NCBI RefSeq assembly: GCF_001675285.1 | Contig: NZ_LSGQ01000030.1 | Coordinates: 496,001 to 560,000 of the forward strand | Source of the DNA: Elizabethkingia miricola | GTDB taxonomy: Bacteria > Bacteroidota > Bacteroidia > Flavobacteriales > Weeksellaceae | DNA: 64,000 nucleotides | Direction of reading: 5' to 3' | Shown here: piece after piece, positions 51,103-59,400 of the stretch | Layout: each line of letters begins with the position of its first letter | Numbering within the stretch: the stretch's first letter is position 1 | The notes under the pieces: model-generated | Seen by the model: only the letters and a program-made list of their open reading frames with translations | Database searches by the model: none | What the model was told of the DNA's origin: nothing | Made by a program: the position numbers and the translations under genes

Positions 51103-52770
51103 ATGAAGCAGTATTCCTCTAAACGCAGTATTCAGATTTTAGCACATATCCTGAAACAATACGGGATTGATCATATTGTATTGTCACCGGGCTCCAGGAA
51201 TGCGCCTATTACTATACATTTTTCAGAAGATGATTTCCACTGTTACAGTATTGTAGATGAAAGATCTGCGGCATTCGTAGCAATGGGGATGGCTAAAAGT
51301 ATGCATAAACCAGTAGCCGTTTCATGTACCAGCGGATCTGCTGCAACTAATTATTATCCGGCAATTGTAGAAGCATTTTATCAGAATATACCATTACTGA
51401 TTCTGACTGCGGACAGACCGGAAAATTATGTGGATATTTTTGATGGACAGACGATTCGTCAGAAGGATCTTTTCCATCAGCATTCATACGGAGATTTCCA
51501 GATGAAAGAAGATCAGGAAACAGATGCAGACGAATACAATTTTGAAACAGTAAAAAAAGCTGTTGAGCTTTGTCTGGAGAAGCAAGGGCCTGTCCATATC
51601 AATATACCTCTTATGGAACCATTGTATGAAATGGTAACGGAGCTGATGCCTATGCCGGAAATAGAAAAGCACATCCAGGAAAATACATATGAGATACCTT
51701 CAAATGTTATTGCTGAATGGAATACCAGCAAAAGAATATTGATTTTATTGGGAACATTAGATCCGTCTCCGGAACTTAATGTATTGTTAGAGCAATTGGT
51801 AAAGAATCATTCTGCAGTTGTACTTACAGAAAGTACCTCTAATCAGTATCATTCCAAGTTTTTCAACCATATAGACCGCTATATATTTGATTTTACAGAA
51901 GAGGATTTTAAGAAATATGCTCCTGATTTATTGATTACAGTCGGACAAAATGTAGTGTCCAAAAAAGTAAAGATTTTCCTCAGAAAAGCTAATCCTGCAC
52001 GTCATTGGCATGTAGATCCTTATTGGCAGCCCGATACCTATTTTGCACTAACAGAAAAGATTTATTCGGATCATGAAGTATTTTTCTCGCAATTGGTAAA
52101 GAAAGTCAATCTGGAACCTCAGGCTTATTATAACCTTTGGGATGCCAGAAGAGATAAAAAGGACGCCAGACATGAAGAGTATTCACAACAAGTGCCTTTC
52201 TCAGATTTTATGGTATTTAGAGACCTTGCAGAGAGTATTCCGGAAAACTACAGTGTACATGTATCCAACAGTTCAGCTATTCGTTATACATTGCTATTTA
52301 ACTTCTCTGAAAAACATGAAGTTTACTGTAACAGGGGAACAAGTGGGATAGATGGCTGTACTTCCACAACTATGGGGTTTGCCATGATGAATGATAACCC
52401 GGCTGTTCTTATTACCGGAGATCTAAGCTTCTTCTATGACATAAATGGCTTGTGGAACAAATACATTCCACCTTATACAAGAATCATTATTGTAAATAAC
52501 GGTGAGGGCAATATTTTCCGTATTATCCCAGGGCCAGGAGACACAAACGCAATAGGAGAATATATTGCGACAAGCCATAAAATGAATGCTTCTAATCTTG
52601 CAAAACATTTTAAGTTCGACTACTTCCAGATTGAAACAAAAGATGAATTCTACAGATCGCTGGAAAACTTCTTTAAGCCTAGTGCACAGCCTAAAATTCT
52701 GGAGATTAATACCAGAAGCGAAGATAATGCAGATGTACAGAAAGACTACTTTAAATTTCTAAAGTTTTAA
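51103..52770 (+). CDS. menD: MenD, SEPHCHC synthase (menaquinone pathway)
   Basis: 555 aa, a ThDP enzyme of three domains. SPGSRNAP at 28-35 and Glu53 in the ThDP-activating helix are conserved, the second ThDP motif GDLSFFYDINGLW lies near 435, and NNGEGNIFR follows. It condenses isochorismate with 2-oxoglutarate in the first committed step of menaquinone synthesis; Flavobacteriia use menaquinone-6. The 3' end overlaps the convergent aminotransferase gene by 20 bp. Other men genes are not in the window. Confidence 0.95.
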   Translation: MKQYSSKRSIQILAHILKQYGIDHIVLSPGSRNAPITIHFSEDDFHCYSIVDERSAAFVAMGMAKSMHKPVAVSCTSGSAATNYYPAIVEAFYQNIPLLILTADRPENYVDIFDGQTIRQKDLFHQHSYGDFQMKEDQETDADEYNFETVKKAVELCLEKQGPVHINIPLMEPLYEMVTELMPMPEIEKHIQENTYEIPSNVIAEWNTSKRILILLGTLDPSPELNVLLEQLVKNHSAVVLTESTSNQYHSKFFNHIDRYIFDFTEEDFKKYAPDLLITVGQNVVSKKVKIFLRKANPARHWHVDPYWQPDTYFALTEKIYSDHEVFFSQLVKKVNLEPQAYYNLWDARRDKKDARHEEYSQQVPFSDFMVFRDLAESIPENYSVHVSNSSAIRYTLLFNFSEKHEVYCNRGTSGIDGCTSTTMGFAMMNDNPAVLITGDLSFFYDINGLWNKYIPPYTRIIIVNNGEGNIFRIIPGPGDTNAIGEYIATSHKMNASNLAKHFKFDYFQIETKDEFYRSLENFFKPSAQPKILEINTRSEDNADVQKDYFKFLKF

Positions 52771-53371
52771 TACTAAAAAGATTCTGAATCAATGCAATAG
52801 GATATTCCTGAGTATTGAACGGAATCATGGCGTTAATCATTTGGAAATGAGAAAACTCTTTAATGTTTTTTAAACCTATTTCTAAGGTTTTTATTTTTCC
52901 GGATTTTAATAAATGCTGACGCATAACACCATTAAGTAAAAAAGTTTCGGGGGTGTACCATTCATTGTCTTTTCTGAAAATAAGATTAGAATATGAGGTA
53001 TCGGTTATCATTCCGTTTTGATAAAATATTACGGCTTCTGCATCTGCAGAAGCTTTTAGTTTATTGATCTCATCCCTGTTTTCGTATTTAAATGAATACT
53101 CTAAATGATTTCCGTTGACCAGCTCAAAATTATTATGAATCTCAACAGCATAAGGTATCATCTGGCAGTGTATACCGCCATTAAGATCATACACAATGCG
53201 CCATTTGTAAAGGCCATGTTCATCATGATTTTGTTGCAGAAAATACTCTTTAAGCAGATAAGGATTTTCTTTTCCATAATGGAAAAATACACGATCCATC
53301 CTTTCCTGATGGAGATCAGGAAGGAAAATCTGAGAATCCTCTACGCGTATAGTTTCAATAAACCGGAACAT
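52751..53371 (-). CDS. Class IV aminotransferase-like protein (PabC-like)
   Basis: 206 aa, PLP fold type IV. It begins MFRFIETIRV with the LHQERMDR helix typical of the family, and has YENRDEINKLK and ITDTSYSNLIF near the cofactor site. Next to pabB the likely role is aminodeoxychorismate lyase, the step that yields 4-aminobenzoate for folate. It is shorter than E. coli PabC (269 aa). Its start overlaps the end of pabB by 17 bp (coupled), and its end overlaps menD on the other strand by 20 bp. Confidence 0.8.
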   Translation of the reverse strand: MFRFIETIRVEDSQIFLPDLHQERMDRVFFHYGKENPYLLKEYFLQQNHDEHGLYKWRIVYDLNGGIHCQMIPYAVEIHNNFELVNGNHLEYSFKYENRDEINKLKASADAEAVIFYQNGMITDTSYSNLIFRKDNEWYTPETFLLNGVMRQHLLKSGKIKTLEIGLKNIKEFSHFQMINAMIPFNTQEYPIALIQNLFSIKTLEI

Positions 53372-54335
53372 ATATTTTGTTAATCATTTCCTGATATTCT
53401 GCAGAAGCATCACTTTGATGCGTAATTCCGCCGCCACTTTTAAAATAAAACTGGTTATCCTCATTTTCTATAAAACGAATCATAACACCAGAATCCAGAT
53501 CTTTACCATCAAAATAGCCGCAGACACCAGTATAAAATCCTCTGTCATAGCTTTCACTTTTTAATATCACTTCCTGTGTTTTGTCCTTCGGAGCTCCAAG
53601 AATGGAGCCTGCAGGAAGCAATTTTTGCATGATACTGCCAACTTTGTTCTGAAAAGAAGGTTTTATAGTTCCTTCAATTTCAGAGCTCATGGTATATAGA
53701 TTCTTTTTCAAAGTCTTAAGATAGTCAATTCTTTGGAAATCAACTAATTTTACATTATTTGCAACCATACTCAGATCATTACGAAGTAAATCAACAACTG
53801 TATAATGTTCTGCTTTTTCTTTCGGATCATTTTTCAGAATATTTTCTGCATCCGGAATGTCAGCATCGATGGTTCCTTTCATTGGAAATGTAGAAATCCT
53901 CTGATTTTTAATTTTTACAAAAACTTCAGGTGAGAAGAATACCCAATTATTCTTATAACATATTTTATATTTAGCCTCAGAGTGGTAAAAAATATCCCGG
54001 AGTGTAAGATTGGTTTCTATTTTTGTTTTCCGGGTATAATTAATCAGGTAAGAATTACCTAACTGCAGATTTTCCATAACAAGATCGAAGCCTTTTTTGT
54101 AGGATTCAAATGTTTCCGGGAAGGACTGCAGATGTATTTTTTTGTTAAAAGAGGTTTCTGGAGTATAATTTCTGTAATCCTGAAAATGAACCAAAATATC
54201 AGGATTTTTATTCAGTTCTTCTTCTGTAAAAAGCAGAATATTTTGCTTTAAAAAATCAATAATAAAAATAAAAGGCTCTCCTTTTTCGGAAAGTTTATCC
54301 ATTTCAGAAAATTCTTTCGCATTTATTGCTTTCAT
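53355..54335 (-). CDS. pabB: Aminodeoxychorismate synthase component I-type enzyme
   Basis: 326 aa from the ATG at 54335; the open frame extends to 54374 but that would overlap the divergent gene. The chorismate-binding domain shows TFPMKGTIDAD, KAEHYTVVDLLRNDLS, GSILGAPKDKT and SGVMIRF-type blocks. It lacks the roughly 120-residue N-terminal domain of E. coli PabB. It aminates chorismate toward 4-aminobenzoate; the glutaminase partner PabA is not in this window. The PabC-like gene follows with overlap. Its promoter box ends 4 nt from the ATG. Confidence 0.88.
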   Translation of the reverse strand: MKAINAKEFSEMDKLSEKGEPFIFIIDFLKQNILLFTEEELNKNPDILVHFQDYRNYTPETSFNKKIHLQSFPETFESYKKGFDLVMENLQLGNSYLINYTRKTKIETNLTLRDIFYHSEAKYKICYKNNWVFFSPEVFVKIKNQRISTFPMKGTIDADIPDAENILKNDPKEKAEHYTVVDLLRNDLSMVANNVKLVDFQRIDYLKTLKKNLYTMSSEIEGTIKPSFQNKVGSIMQKLLPAGSILGAPKDKTQEVILKSESYDRGFYTGVCGYFDGKDLDSGVMIRFIENEDNQFYFKSGGGITHQSDASAEYQEMINKIYVPVY

Positions 54336-54339
54336 GATG

Positions 54340-54347
54340 CAAAAGTA
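54340..54347 (-). promoter_or_regulatory. -7 promoter box of pabB
   Basis: The minus-strand reading is TACTTTTG, an exact TAnnTTTG match with only 4 nt to the ATG, so the transcript may be leaderless. Confidence 0.5.
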
Positions 54348-54361
54348 CGGAAGAAGATGTG

Positions 54362-54369
54362 TAATTTTG
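54362..54369 (+). promoter_or_regulatory. -7 promoter box of the 54381 gene
   Basis: TAATTTTG, an exact TAnnTTTG match, 11 nt before the ATG at 54381. It lies 14 bp from the divergent pabB box. Confidence 0.5.
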
Positions 54370-54380
54370 CGCAAAATTTA

Positions 54381-55100
54381 ATGATGCAGCCGCGAGAAGT
54401 AATTTCCTTTTCTGAAATCCCCGGAAAAGCTTTTGAATACTGGAGTAAAACAATCATGTTTCAGGTTTTGTTTTCTATCTGTTATTTTGCCGTTTATTTA
54501 GGATTAACGTTCTTTCTATTCAGTTATTATGGAGTAATGGAACAAATACATGATCTTTCAGCATACTTTAATACAGATCAGGATCTTGCAAGGGAAAAGT
54601 ATATGGAAATTATTGCTTCCGAAAACTTCAGATATGTTACACTGTGGATTGTTGCTATTACAGCGCTTCTATTTCCTCTGAATCTGGGACTTTTTAATAT
54701 TTACCGGAAAATGGATAAAGCCGAAGAAATCTCTGTAGGAGATTTATTTGTTGGCTTTGAGGGAAGTAGCTTCTTTAAATATATTGGCTACGCTTTATTC
54801 TGGGGTGGTATTTATTACATCTCTAAAATGACCTTATTTCTTGCTCCTGTCTGGGTTCTATTAACCTTGTTTGTTGGACCTTTAATGTTTTTCAATAATC
54901 TGAATATTCAGGAATCGCTAAAGCTAAGTTTTCAGGCAGTTGGAAAAAATATTGTTGGCTGCTTAACAGCAGTGTTACTGGCAGTATTTGGAAGCTATAT
55001 TGGAGCCGCATTATGCGGAGTCGGCATACTATTAACATTTCCTTTCTGGAATGCTGTTTTATACGCTTATTATCAAAAGATATTTCCTGAGAGCCATTAA
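54381..55100 (+). CDS. Polytopic membrane protein, unknown (paralogue A)
   Basis: 239 aa from the ATG at 54381, 8 codons inside the longest open frame, chosen because the promoter box lies just upstream and the upstream Met codon overlaps that box. About five to six hydrophobic segments. The pattern REVISFSEIPGKAFEYWSKTI, then alternating helices with FNNLNIQESLKLSFQAVGKNI, is shared with the next gene (AIDAIKKSFEIVKNNYG), so the two are paralogues. This resembles membrane-domain families of the DUF975 or glycerophosphodiesterase-membrane-domain kind. Function unknown. Confidence 0.7.
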   Translation: MMQPREVISFSEIPGKAFEYWSKTIMFQVLFSICYFAVYLGLTFFLFSYYGVMEQIHDLSAYFNTDQDLAREKYMEIIASENFRYVTLWIVAITALLFPLNLGLFNIYRKMDKAEEISVGDLFVGFEGSSFFKYIGYALFWGGIYYISKMTLFLAPVWVLLTLFVGPLMFFNNLNIQESLKLSFQAVGKNIVGCLTAVLLAVFGSYIGAALCGVGILLTFPFWNAVLYAYYQKIFPESH

Positions 55101-55137
55101 TTTTATTTCAATTTACCCATAAATCATAATAAGTTAA

Positions 55138-55145
55138 TATATTTG
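55138..55145 (+). promoter_or_regulatory. -7 promoter box of the 55172 gene
   Basis: TATATTTG, an exact TAnnTTTG match, 26 nt before the ATG. Confidence 0.5.
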
Positions 55146-55171
55146 GTATAAACAACAAATCTTAATTTATT

Positions 55172-55918
55172 ATGTCTGAATTTGAAGAATTTGATAGCTC
55201 TGCAAAACAACCGCAGAGAGATTTCGGTGATATATTATCCCATGCTTTTAACCTTTATAAAGGGATTATAGGCTATGCTATAGTATTGACAATATTACTT
55301 ATTGCCGTTTCCTGTTTGCTTGCTCTTATTACCGGAGGATGGTCTGAAATTAGGGAAATGAGCCGGACAGCGGGACCAGGATTTAACTCTAGGATCTATG
55401 AAGACATGTATAGCAGTGGCCCTATTATGTGGTGGCTGGGAGGCTCGTTTTTATTCTTTATTCTTGCTTCTCCTCTTATTGTAGGAGTTATCTACATAAT
55501 GCATAAAAAGAATTCCGGACAGGTATTAGATTTTTCAGATTTGTTTATTGGGTACAAACAGAATACAGTGAATATTATGCTGTTTAGCTTAATCGTTACA
55601 ATCATATCCGGAATTTGTAATAATTATCTGTATTATATCCCTACGATTTTTATTATGCCTTTCTTTTTCTTAGGTTATCCAATTTTATTCTTTGAAAATA
55701 AAGGTGCTATTGACGCAATTAAAAAATCATTTGAAATTGTGAAAAATAATTACGGAGCATTTATACTGTTAAATTTAGTAACTTATATTATATCTGTCCT
55801 TGGAATTGTTGCTTGTTGTATCGGAGTCATCGCAACAGCATCATTCTATTATGCAAGTATGTATTCTGCTTATGTAGCTTACAATGGAGTACCAAAACAA
55901 CTGACTCATACAACATAA
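55172..55918 (+). CDS. Polytopic membrane protein, unknown (paralogue B)
   Basis: 248 aa. A polar N terminus (EEFDSSAKQPQRDFGDILSHAF) is followed by about six hydrophobic segments. The helix with IDAIKKSFEIVKNNYG matches the equivalent segment of the preceding gene, and both end with an aromatic-rich stretch (YYASMYSAYVAYNG here). They are tandem paralogues with separate promoter boxes. The AI-2E-type permease gene begins 6 bp after it. No function is recognised. Confidence 0.7.
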   Translation: MSEFEEFDSSAKQPQRDFGDILSHAFNLYKGIIGYAIVLTILLIAVSCLLALITGGWSEIREMSRTAGPGFNSRIYEDMYSSGPIMWWLGGSFLFFILASPLIVGVIYIMHKKNSGQVLDFSDLFIGYKQNTVNIMLFSLIVTIISGICNNYLYYIPTIFIMPFFFLGYPILFFENKGAIDAIKKSFEIVKNNYGAFILLNLVTYIISVLGIVACCIGVIATASFYYASMYSAYVAYNGVPKQLTHTT

Positions 55919-55924
55919 TTCTGA

Positions 55925-56995
55925 ATGCAGATAAAACAGGATAAACCGATTAGCGAAGTAGCAATCAAGCAAATTGCCCTTATCAGTATTATTATCATAT
56001 TGGCAGGGCTTATATGTTATAATTTATCAATGTTTATACCCTCGCTTCTGGGAGCGATTACATTGTATATTATCTCAAGGAAATATTTATTATATCTGAT
56101 TGAAGAAAAGAAATGGAAACCTTCTTTGGCAGCTATAGTAATTATTGTTGCAACATTACTAATTCTGATTCTTCCTGTTTACCTTATTATAGATGTCCTT
56201 ATTGACAAGCTTGGAAATGCTCAGGCTTATATGCAGAAGTTCAATGTTTTTATCGATAAAATTCATGATTTTGTTTTTAAAGAAGTAGGTATTGACCTAT
56301 TGAGTAAAGAAAATATCAATAAACTGAAAGATACGGCCGGAAGACTTTCAACGTCATTACTGAATACAACATTCAATGCATTAACAGTTATTGCTTCCAT
56401 GTATTTTGTTTTGTATTTTATGTTGATTTCTCCACGGAAATTCGAGCGTCTCCTGGAAAGTGCAGCGCCTTTCAAAAAATCCAACAACTTCTTATTAGGA
56501 GAGAAGATCCGCAAAATGGTAATTGCAAATGCTATAGGTATTCCTGTCGTAGCGTTGGGACAGGGAATAGCCGGCCTTATTGGTTATATTATCTTTGGAG
56601 CACCCAGTCCGATATTGTTATTTGCACTCACATTTGTGACCTCCATGATTCCTATTGTAGGGGCTGCGATTGTATATGTACCTATATGCATATTTATGAT
56701 TGCAGAAGGACAAACAGGAGCGGGAATAGGATTGGCAATATACTGTCTGGTTGTTGTTGGGCTTATCGATAATTTGCTGAGATTTACGCTGCTGAAAAAA
56801 CTCGAAGATATACACCCGCTAAATACTGTATTCGGAATTATAGCCGGGATGAATATATTTGGCTTTTTAGGGCTTATTTTTGGGCCAATTCTGGTTTCGG
56901 TAACGATATTGCTCATGCAGGTATATAAAGATGAGTTTTTAGGCCGGAAAAACAATCCACCTGATGACGAGTTGCTTTTAGAAAAAGACGAATGA
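55925..56995 (+). CDS. AI-2E family transporter (PerM-type)
   Basis: 356 aa with about seven to eight membrane helices in the family arrangement: two N-terminal pairs, an amphipathic soluble stretch (about 90-150), then PLL-type C-terminal helices with GLIDNLLRF and FGFLGLIFGPIL, the family signature. Members export AI-2 or act as Na/H antiporters or PerM permeases; which applies here is not clear. It starts 6 bp after paralogue B and is followed after 19 bp by the DUF3820 gene. Confidence 0.85.
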   Translation: MQIKQDKPISEVAIKQIALISIIIILAGLICYNLSMFIPSLLGAITLYIISRKYLLYLIEEKKWKPSLAAIVIIVATLLILILPVYLIIDVLIDKLGNAQAYMQKFNVFIDKIHDFVFKEVGIDLLSKENINKLKDTAGRLSTSLLNTTFNALTVIASMYFVLYFMLISPRKFERLLESAAPFKKSNNFLLGEKIRKMVIANAIGIPVVALGQGIAGLIGYIIFGAPSPILLFALTFVTSMIPIVGAAIVYVPICIFMIAEGQTGAGIGLAIYCLVVVGLIDNLLRFTLLKKLEDIHPLNTVFGIIAGMNIFGFLGLIFGPILVSVTILLMQVYKDEFLGRKNNPPDDELLLEKDE

Positions 56996-57014
56996 TAAAA
57001 ATTAAAACGAATAA

Positions 57015-57236
57015 ATGAATCCGGAAATCTTAAAAGATATTGTAACCCAGAAAATGCCGTTTGGAAAATATAAAGACGCAATTATTGCAGATCTTCCTGT
57101 AAGTTATCTGGAATGGTTTCAAAGAGAGGGAATGCCCCCGGGAAAGCTGGGAATGATGCTTTCTACTATTTATGAGATTAAATTAAACGGACTTGAATAT
57201 CTTCTGACAGAAATCAAACGACAAGTACAGAAATGA
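57015..57236 (+). CDS. DUF3820 family protein
   Basis: 73 aa. The core MPFGKYKDAIIADLPVSYLEWF is the hallmark of DUF3820, a small soluble family sometimes found fused to exonucleases and likely to be a quorum-sensing- or nucleic-acid-linked accessory; its biochemical role is unknown. It ends in a Lys-rich helix. It is probably co-transcribed with the AI-2E-type permease (19-bp gap) and is followed by a terminator. Confidence 0.8.
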   Translation: MNPEILKDIVTQKMPFGKYKDAIIADLPVSYLEWFQREGMPPGKLGMMLSTIYEIKLNGLEYLLTEIKRQVQK

Positions 57237-57237
57237 T

Positions 57238-57266
57238 AAAACCTGCCATTTGGCAGGTTTTATTTT
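57238..57266. terminator. Bidirectional terminator between DUF3820 and uvrB
   Basis: An 11-bp stem AAAACCTGCCA (57238-57248) / TGGCAGGTTTT (57251-57261) with a two-base TT loop, between convergent genes. Confidence 0.82.
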
Positions 57267-57268
57267 AT

Positions 57269-59263
57269 TTATGAGCCTTTTAAAGCGGCTATTTCATCAC
57301 GTAGCTTTGCTGCAGCAATGAAGTCTAAGTTTTTGGCAGCAAGCTCCATTTCCTTTTGCTTTTTAGCAACAATTTTCTCAATCTCATCGGATGAATAATT
57401 AGCCTGTACTTCGGCAACTTTCTGTAATATTTCTTTCTGAATATATTTTTGATCCGGGAAGTCAGGATTACGTCTTACCAAAGACTCACTAATCTTTTTA
57501 TTCAGTGCCTGTGGCTCTTGACCATGCTCTTTGTTATAATTCATCTGCTTTTCACGACGATAGCTGGTTTCATCAATAGCAGCCTGCATGCTTTTGGTAA
57601 TTTTATCTGCATACATAATCGCTTTCCCGTTAAGGTTACGGGCTGCACGACCAATGGTCTGTATTAGAGATCTTCTGGAACGTAACATTCCCTCTTTATC
57701 AGCGTCCAAAATTGCCACTAACGAAACTTCAGGAAGGTCTAATCCCTCTCTAAGAAGGTTAACACCGACTAAAACATCGAATAATCCGGCCCGGAGATCC
57801 TGCATAATCTGTATTCTTTCCAAAGTTTCCACATCGGAGTGTATGTAGCGTGTACGGATTCCAAAACGCGTAAAATATTTGGTTAGTTCTTCTGCCATTT
57901 TTTTTGTCAGCGTTGTCACCAATACACGTTCATCTTCTTCAGTTCTTTTCTGGATTTCTTCAATTAAATCATCAATCTGATTCTGAGTAGGTTTTATCTC
58001 AATAACAGGATCTAATAGGCCTGTAGGACGAATAATCTGTTCTACATATTCACCTCCTGTTTTCTGTAATTCATAATCTGCAGGAGTTGCGCTTACGTAG
58101 ATTACCTGATTTTGCAACATTTCAAACTCTTCAAACTTCAAAGGTCGGTTGTCCATTGCTGCCGGTAGACGGAAACCGTGCTCTACCAAAACTTCTTTCC
58201 TGCTTCTGTCACCACCATACATAGCATGGACCTGTGGTACCGTAACGTGGCTTTCATCGATAACCATCAGATAATCTTCTGGGAAATAATCTAAAAGGCA
58301 GAAAGATCTTGATCCGGCTTCTCTTCCGTCCATATATCGGGAATAGTTTTCTATTCCGGAACAATAGCCTAATTCTTTTATCATTTCCAGGTCAAGTTCT
58401 GTTCGTTCCTCTAGTCTTTTCGCTTCATAAGGTTTTCCGATTTCCTGGAAAAAATCAACTTGTTTTACCAGATCATCCTGAATTTCCTTAATAGCATTCT
58501 GCATTGTTTCAGGAGAGGTTACAAACAAATTGGCAGGGTAGATATTAATTTTATCGAAGTTAGAAGTTACATTTCCGGAAACAGGATCAAAACTCTGAAT
58601 TTTTTCGATCTGATCTCCAAAGAATTGTATACGGATAGCGCTATCTGCATAAGCAGGATAGACATCGATAACATCTCCTTTTACCCGGAATGTTCCCCGA
58701 ATAAATTCGTTTACACTTCTGGAATATAAAGAGCTTACCAGTGTATGCAATAGCTTGGTTCTGGATATCGGGACTTCAACATCTAAGGAAATCACCGATT
58801 TATGGAACTCCGTAGGGTTACCAATACCATAAATACATGAAACAGATGCAACAATCAGTACATCCCGTCTTCCGGAAAGCAATGAAGCTGTTGCAGAAAG
58901 ACGCAGTTTTTCTACTTCCTCATTAATACTCAAGTCTTTTTCAATATAAGTATTGGTAGTAGGAATAAAGGCTTCTGGCTGATAGTAGTCATAATAACTT
59001 ACAAAGTATTCTACAGCATTGTCCGGAAAGAACTCTTTGAACTCCATGAAAAGCTGAGCTGCCAGAGTTTTATTATGTGCCAGTACCAATGTTGGTTTTT
59101 GTATTTCCTGTACAACATTGGCAATTGTAAAGGTTTTACCGGATCCGGTAACCCCTAATAGGGTTTGGTATTTTTCGCCTAGTAAAAGGCCTTTGGAAAG
59201 TTTATCAATTGCCTGGGGCTGGTCGCCGGTAGGTTTGTATTCTGATTGTATCTGGAAATTCAT
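57269..59263 (-). CDS. uvrB: Excinuclease ABC subunit UvrB
   Basis: 664 aa. Walker A GVTGSGKT is at 37-44, the beta-hairpin segment YYQPEAFIPTTNTYIEKD (shorter core YYQPEA) near 93-110, helicase motif II DESH with VTVPQVHAMYGGD, and motif VI TIGRAARN. The C-terminal UVR domain (about 625-660) binds UvrC. It is the damage-verifying subunit of nucleotide excision repair. It stands alone, convergent with the DUF3820 gene, with its own promoter box. Confidence 0.97.
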   Translation of the reverse strand: MNFQIQSEYKPTGDQPQAIDKLSKGLLLGEKYQTLLGVTGSGKTFTIANVVQEIQKPTLVLAHNKTLAAQLFMEFKEFFPDNAVEYFVSYYDYYQPEAFIPTTNTYIEKDLSINEEVEKLRLSATASLLSGRRDVLIVASVSCIYGIGNPTEFHKSVISLDVEVPISRTKLLHTLVSSLYSRSVNEFIRGTFRVKGDVIDVYPAYADSAIRIQFFGDQIEKIQSFDPVSGNVTSNFDKINIYPANLFVTSPETMQNAIKEIQDDLVKQVDFFQEIGKPYEAKRLEERTELDLEMIKELGYCSGIENYSRYMDGREAGSRSFCLLDYFPEDYLMVIDESHVTVPQVHAMYGGDRSRKEVLVEHGFRLPAAMDNRPLKFEEFEMLQNQVIYVSATPADYELQKTGGEYVEQIIRPTGLLDPVIEIKPTQNQIDDLIEEIQKRTEEDERVLVTTLTKKMAEELTKYFTRFGIRTRYIHSDVETLERIQIMQDLRAGLFDVLVGVNLLREGLDLPEVSLVAILDADKEGMLRSRRSLIQTIGRAARNLNGKAIMYADKITKSMQAAIDETSYRREKQMNYNKEHGQEPQALNKKISESLVRRNPDFPDQKYIQKEILQKVAEVQANYSSDEIEKIVAKKQKEMELAAKNLDFIAAAKLRDEIAALKGS

Positions 59264-59280
59264 GAGACAGGTATTCCTTA

Positions 59281-59288
59281 CAAAAATA
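59281..59288 (-). promoter_or_regulatory. -7 promoter box of uvrB
   Basis: The minus-strand reading is TATTTTTG, matching TAnnTTTG, 17 nt upstream of the uvrB ATG. No SOS box was recognised beside it. Confidence 0.5.
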
Positions 59289-59357
59289 CGAAATAGGGAA
59301 GAATATTACATAAGTTTCTGTAGTCTGCACAATAGGTCTGTTAATGTATTTAAGAAG

Positions 59358-59386
59358 CAAAAGCTCTGGAAAGGGCAGAGCTTTTG
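59358..59386 (-). terminator. Probable terminator of the M56/TonB gene
   Basis: An 11-bp perfect stem CAAAAGCTCTG (59358-59368) / CAGAGCTTTTG (59376-59386) with a 7-nt loop, 15 bp beyond the stop codon. The T run after the stem on the minus strand is weak. Confidence 0.6.
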
Positions 59387-59400
59387 TTGTATTAAATTTT

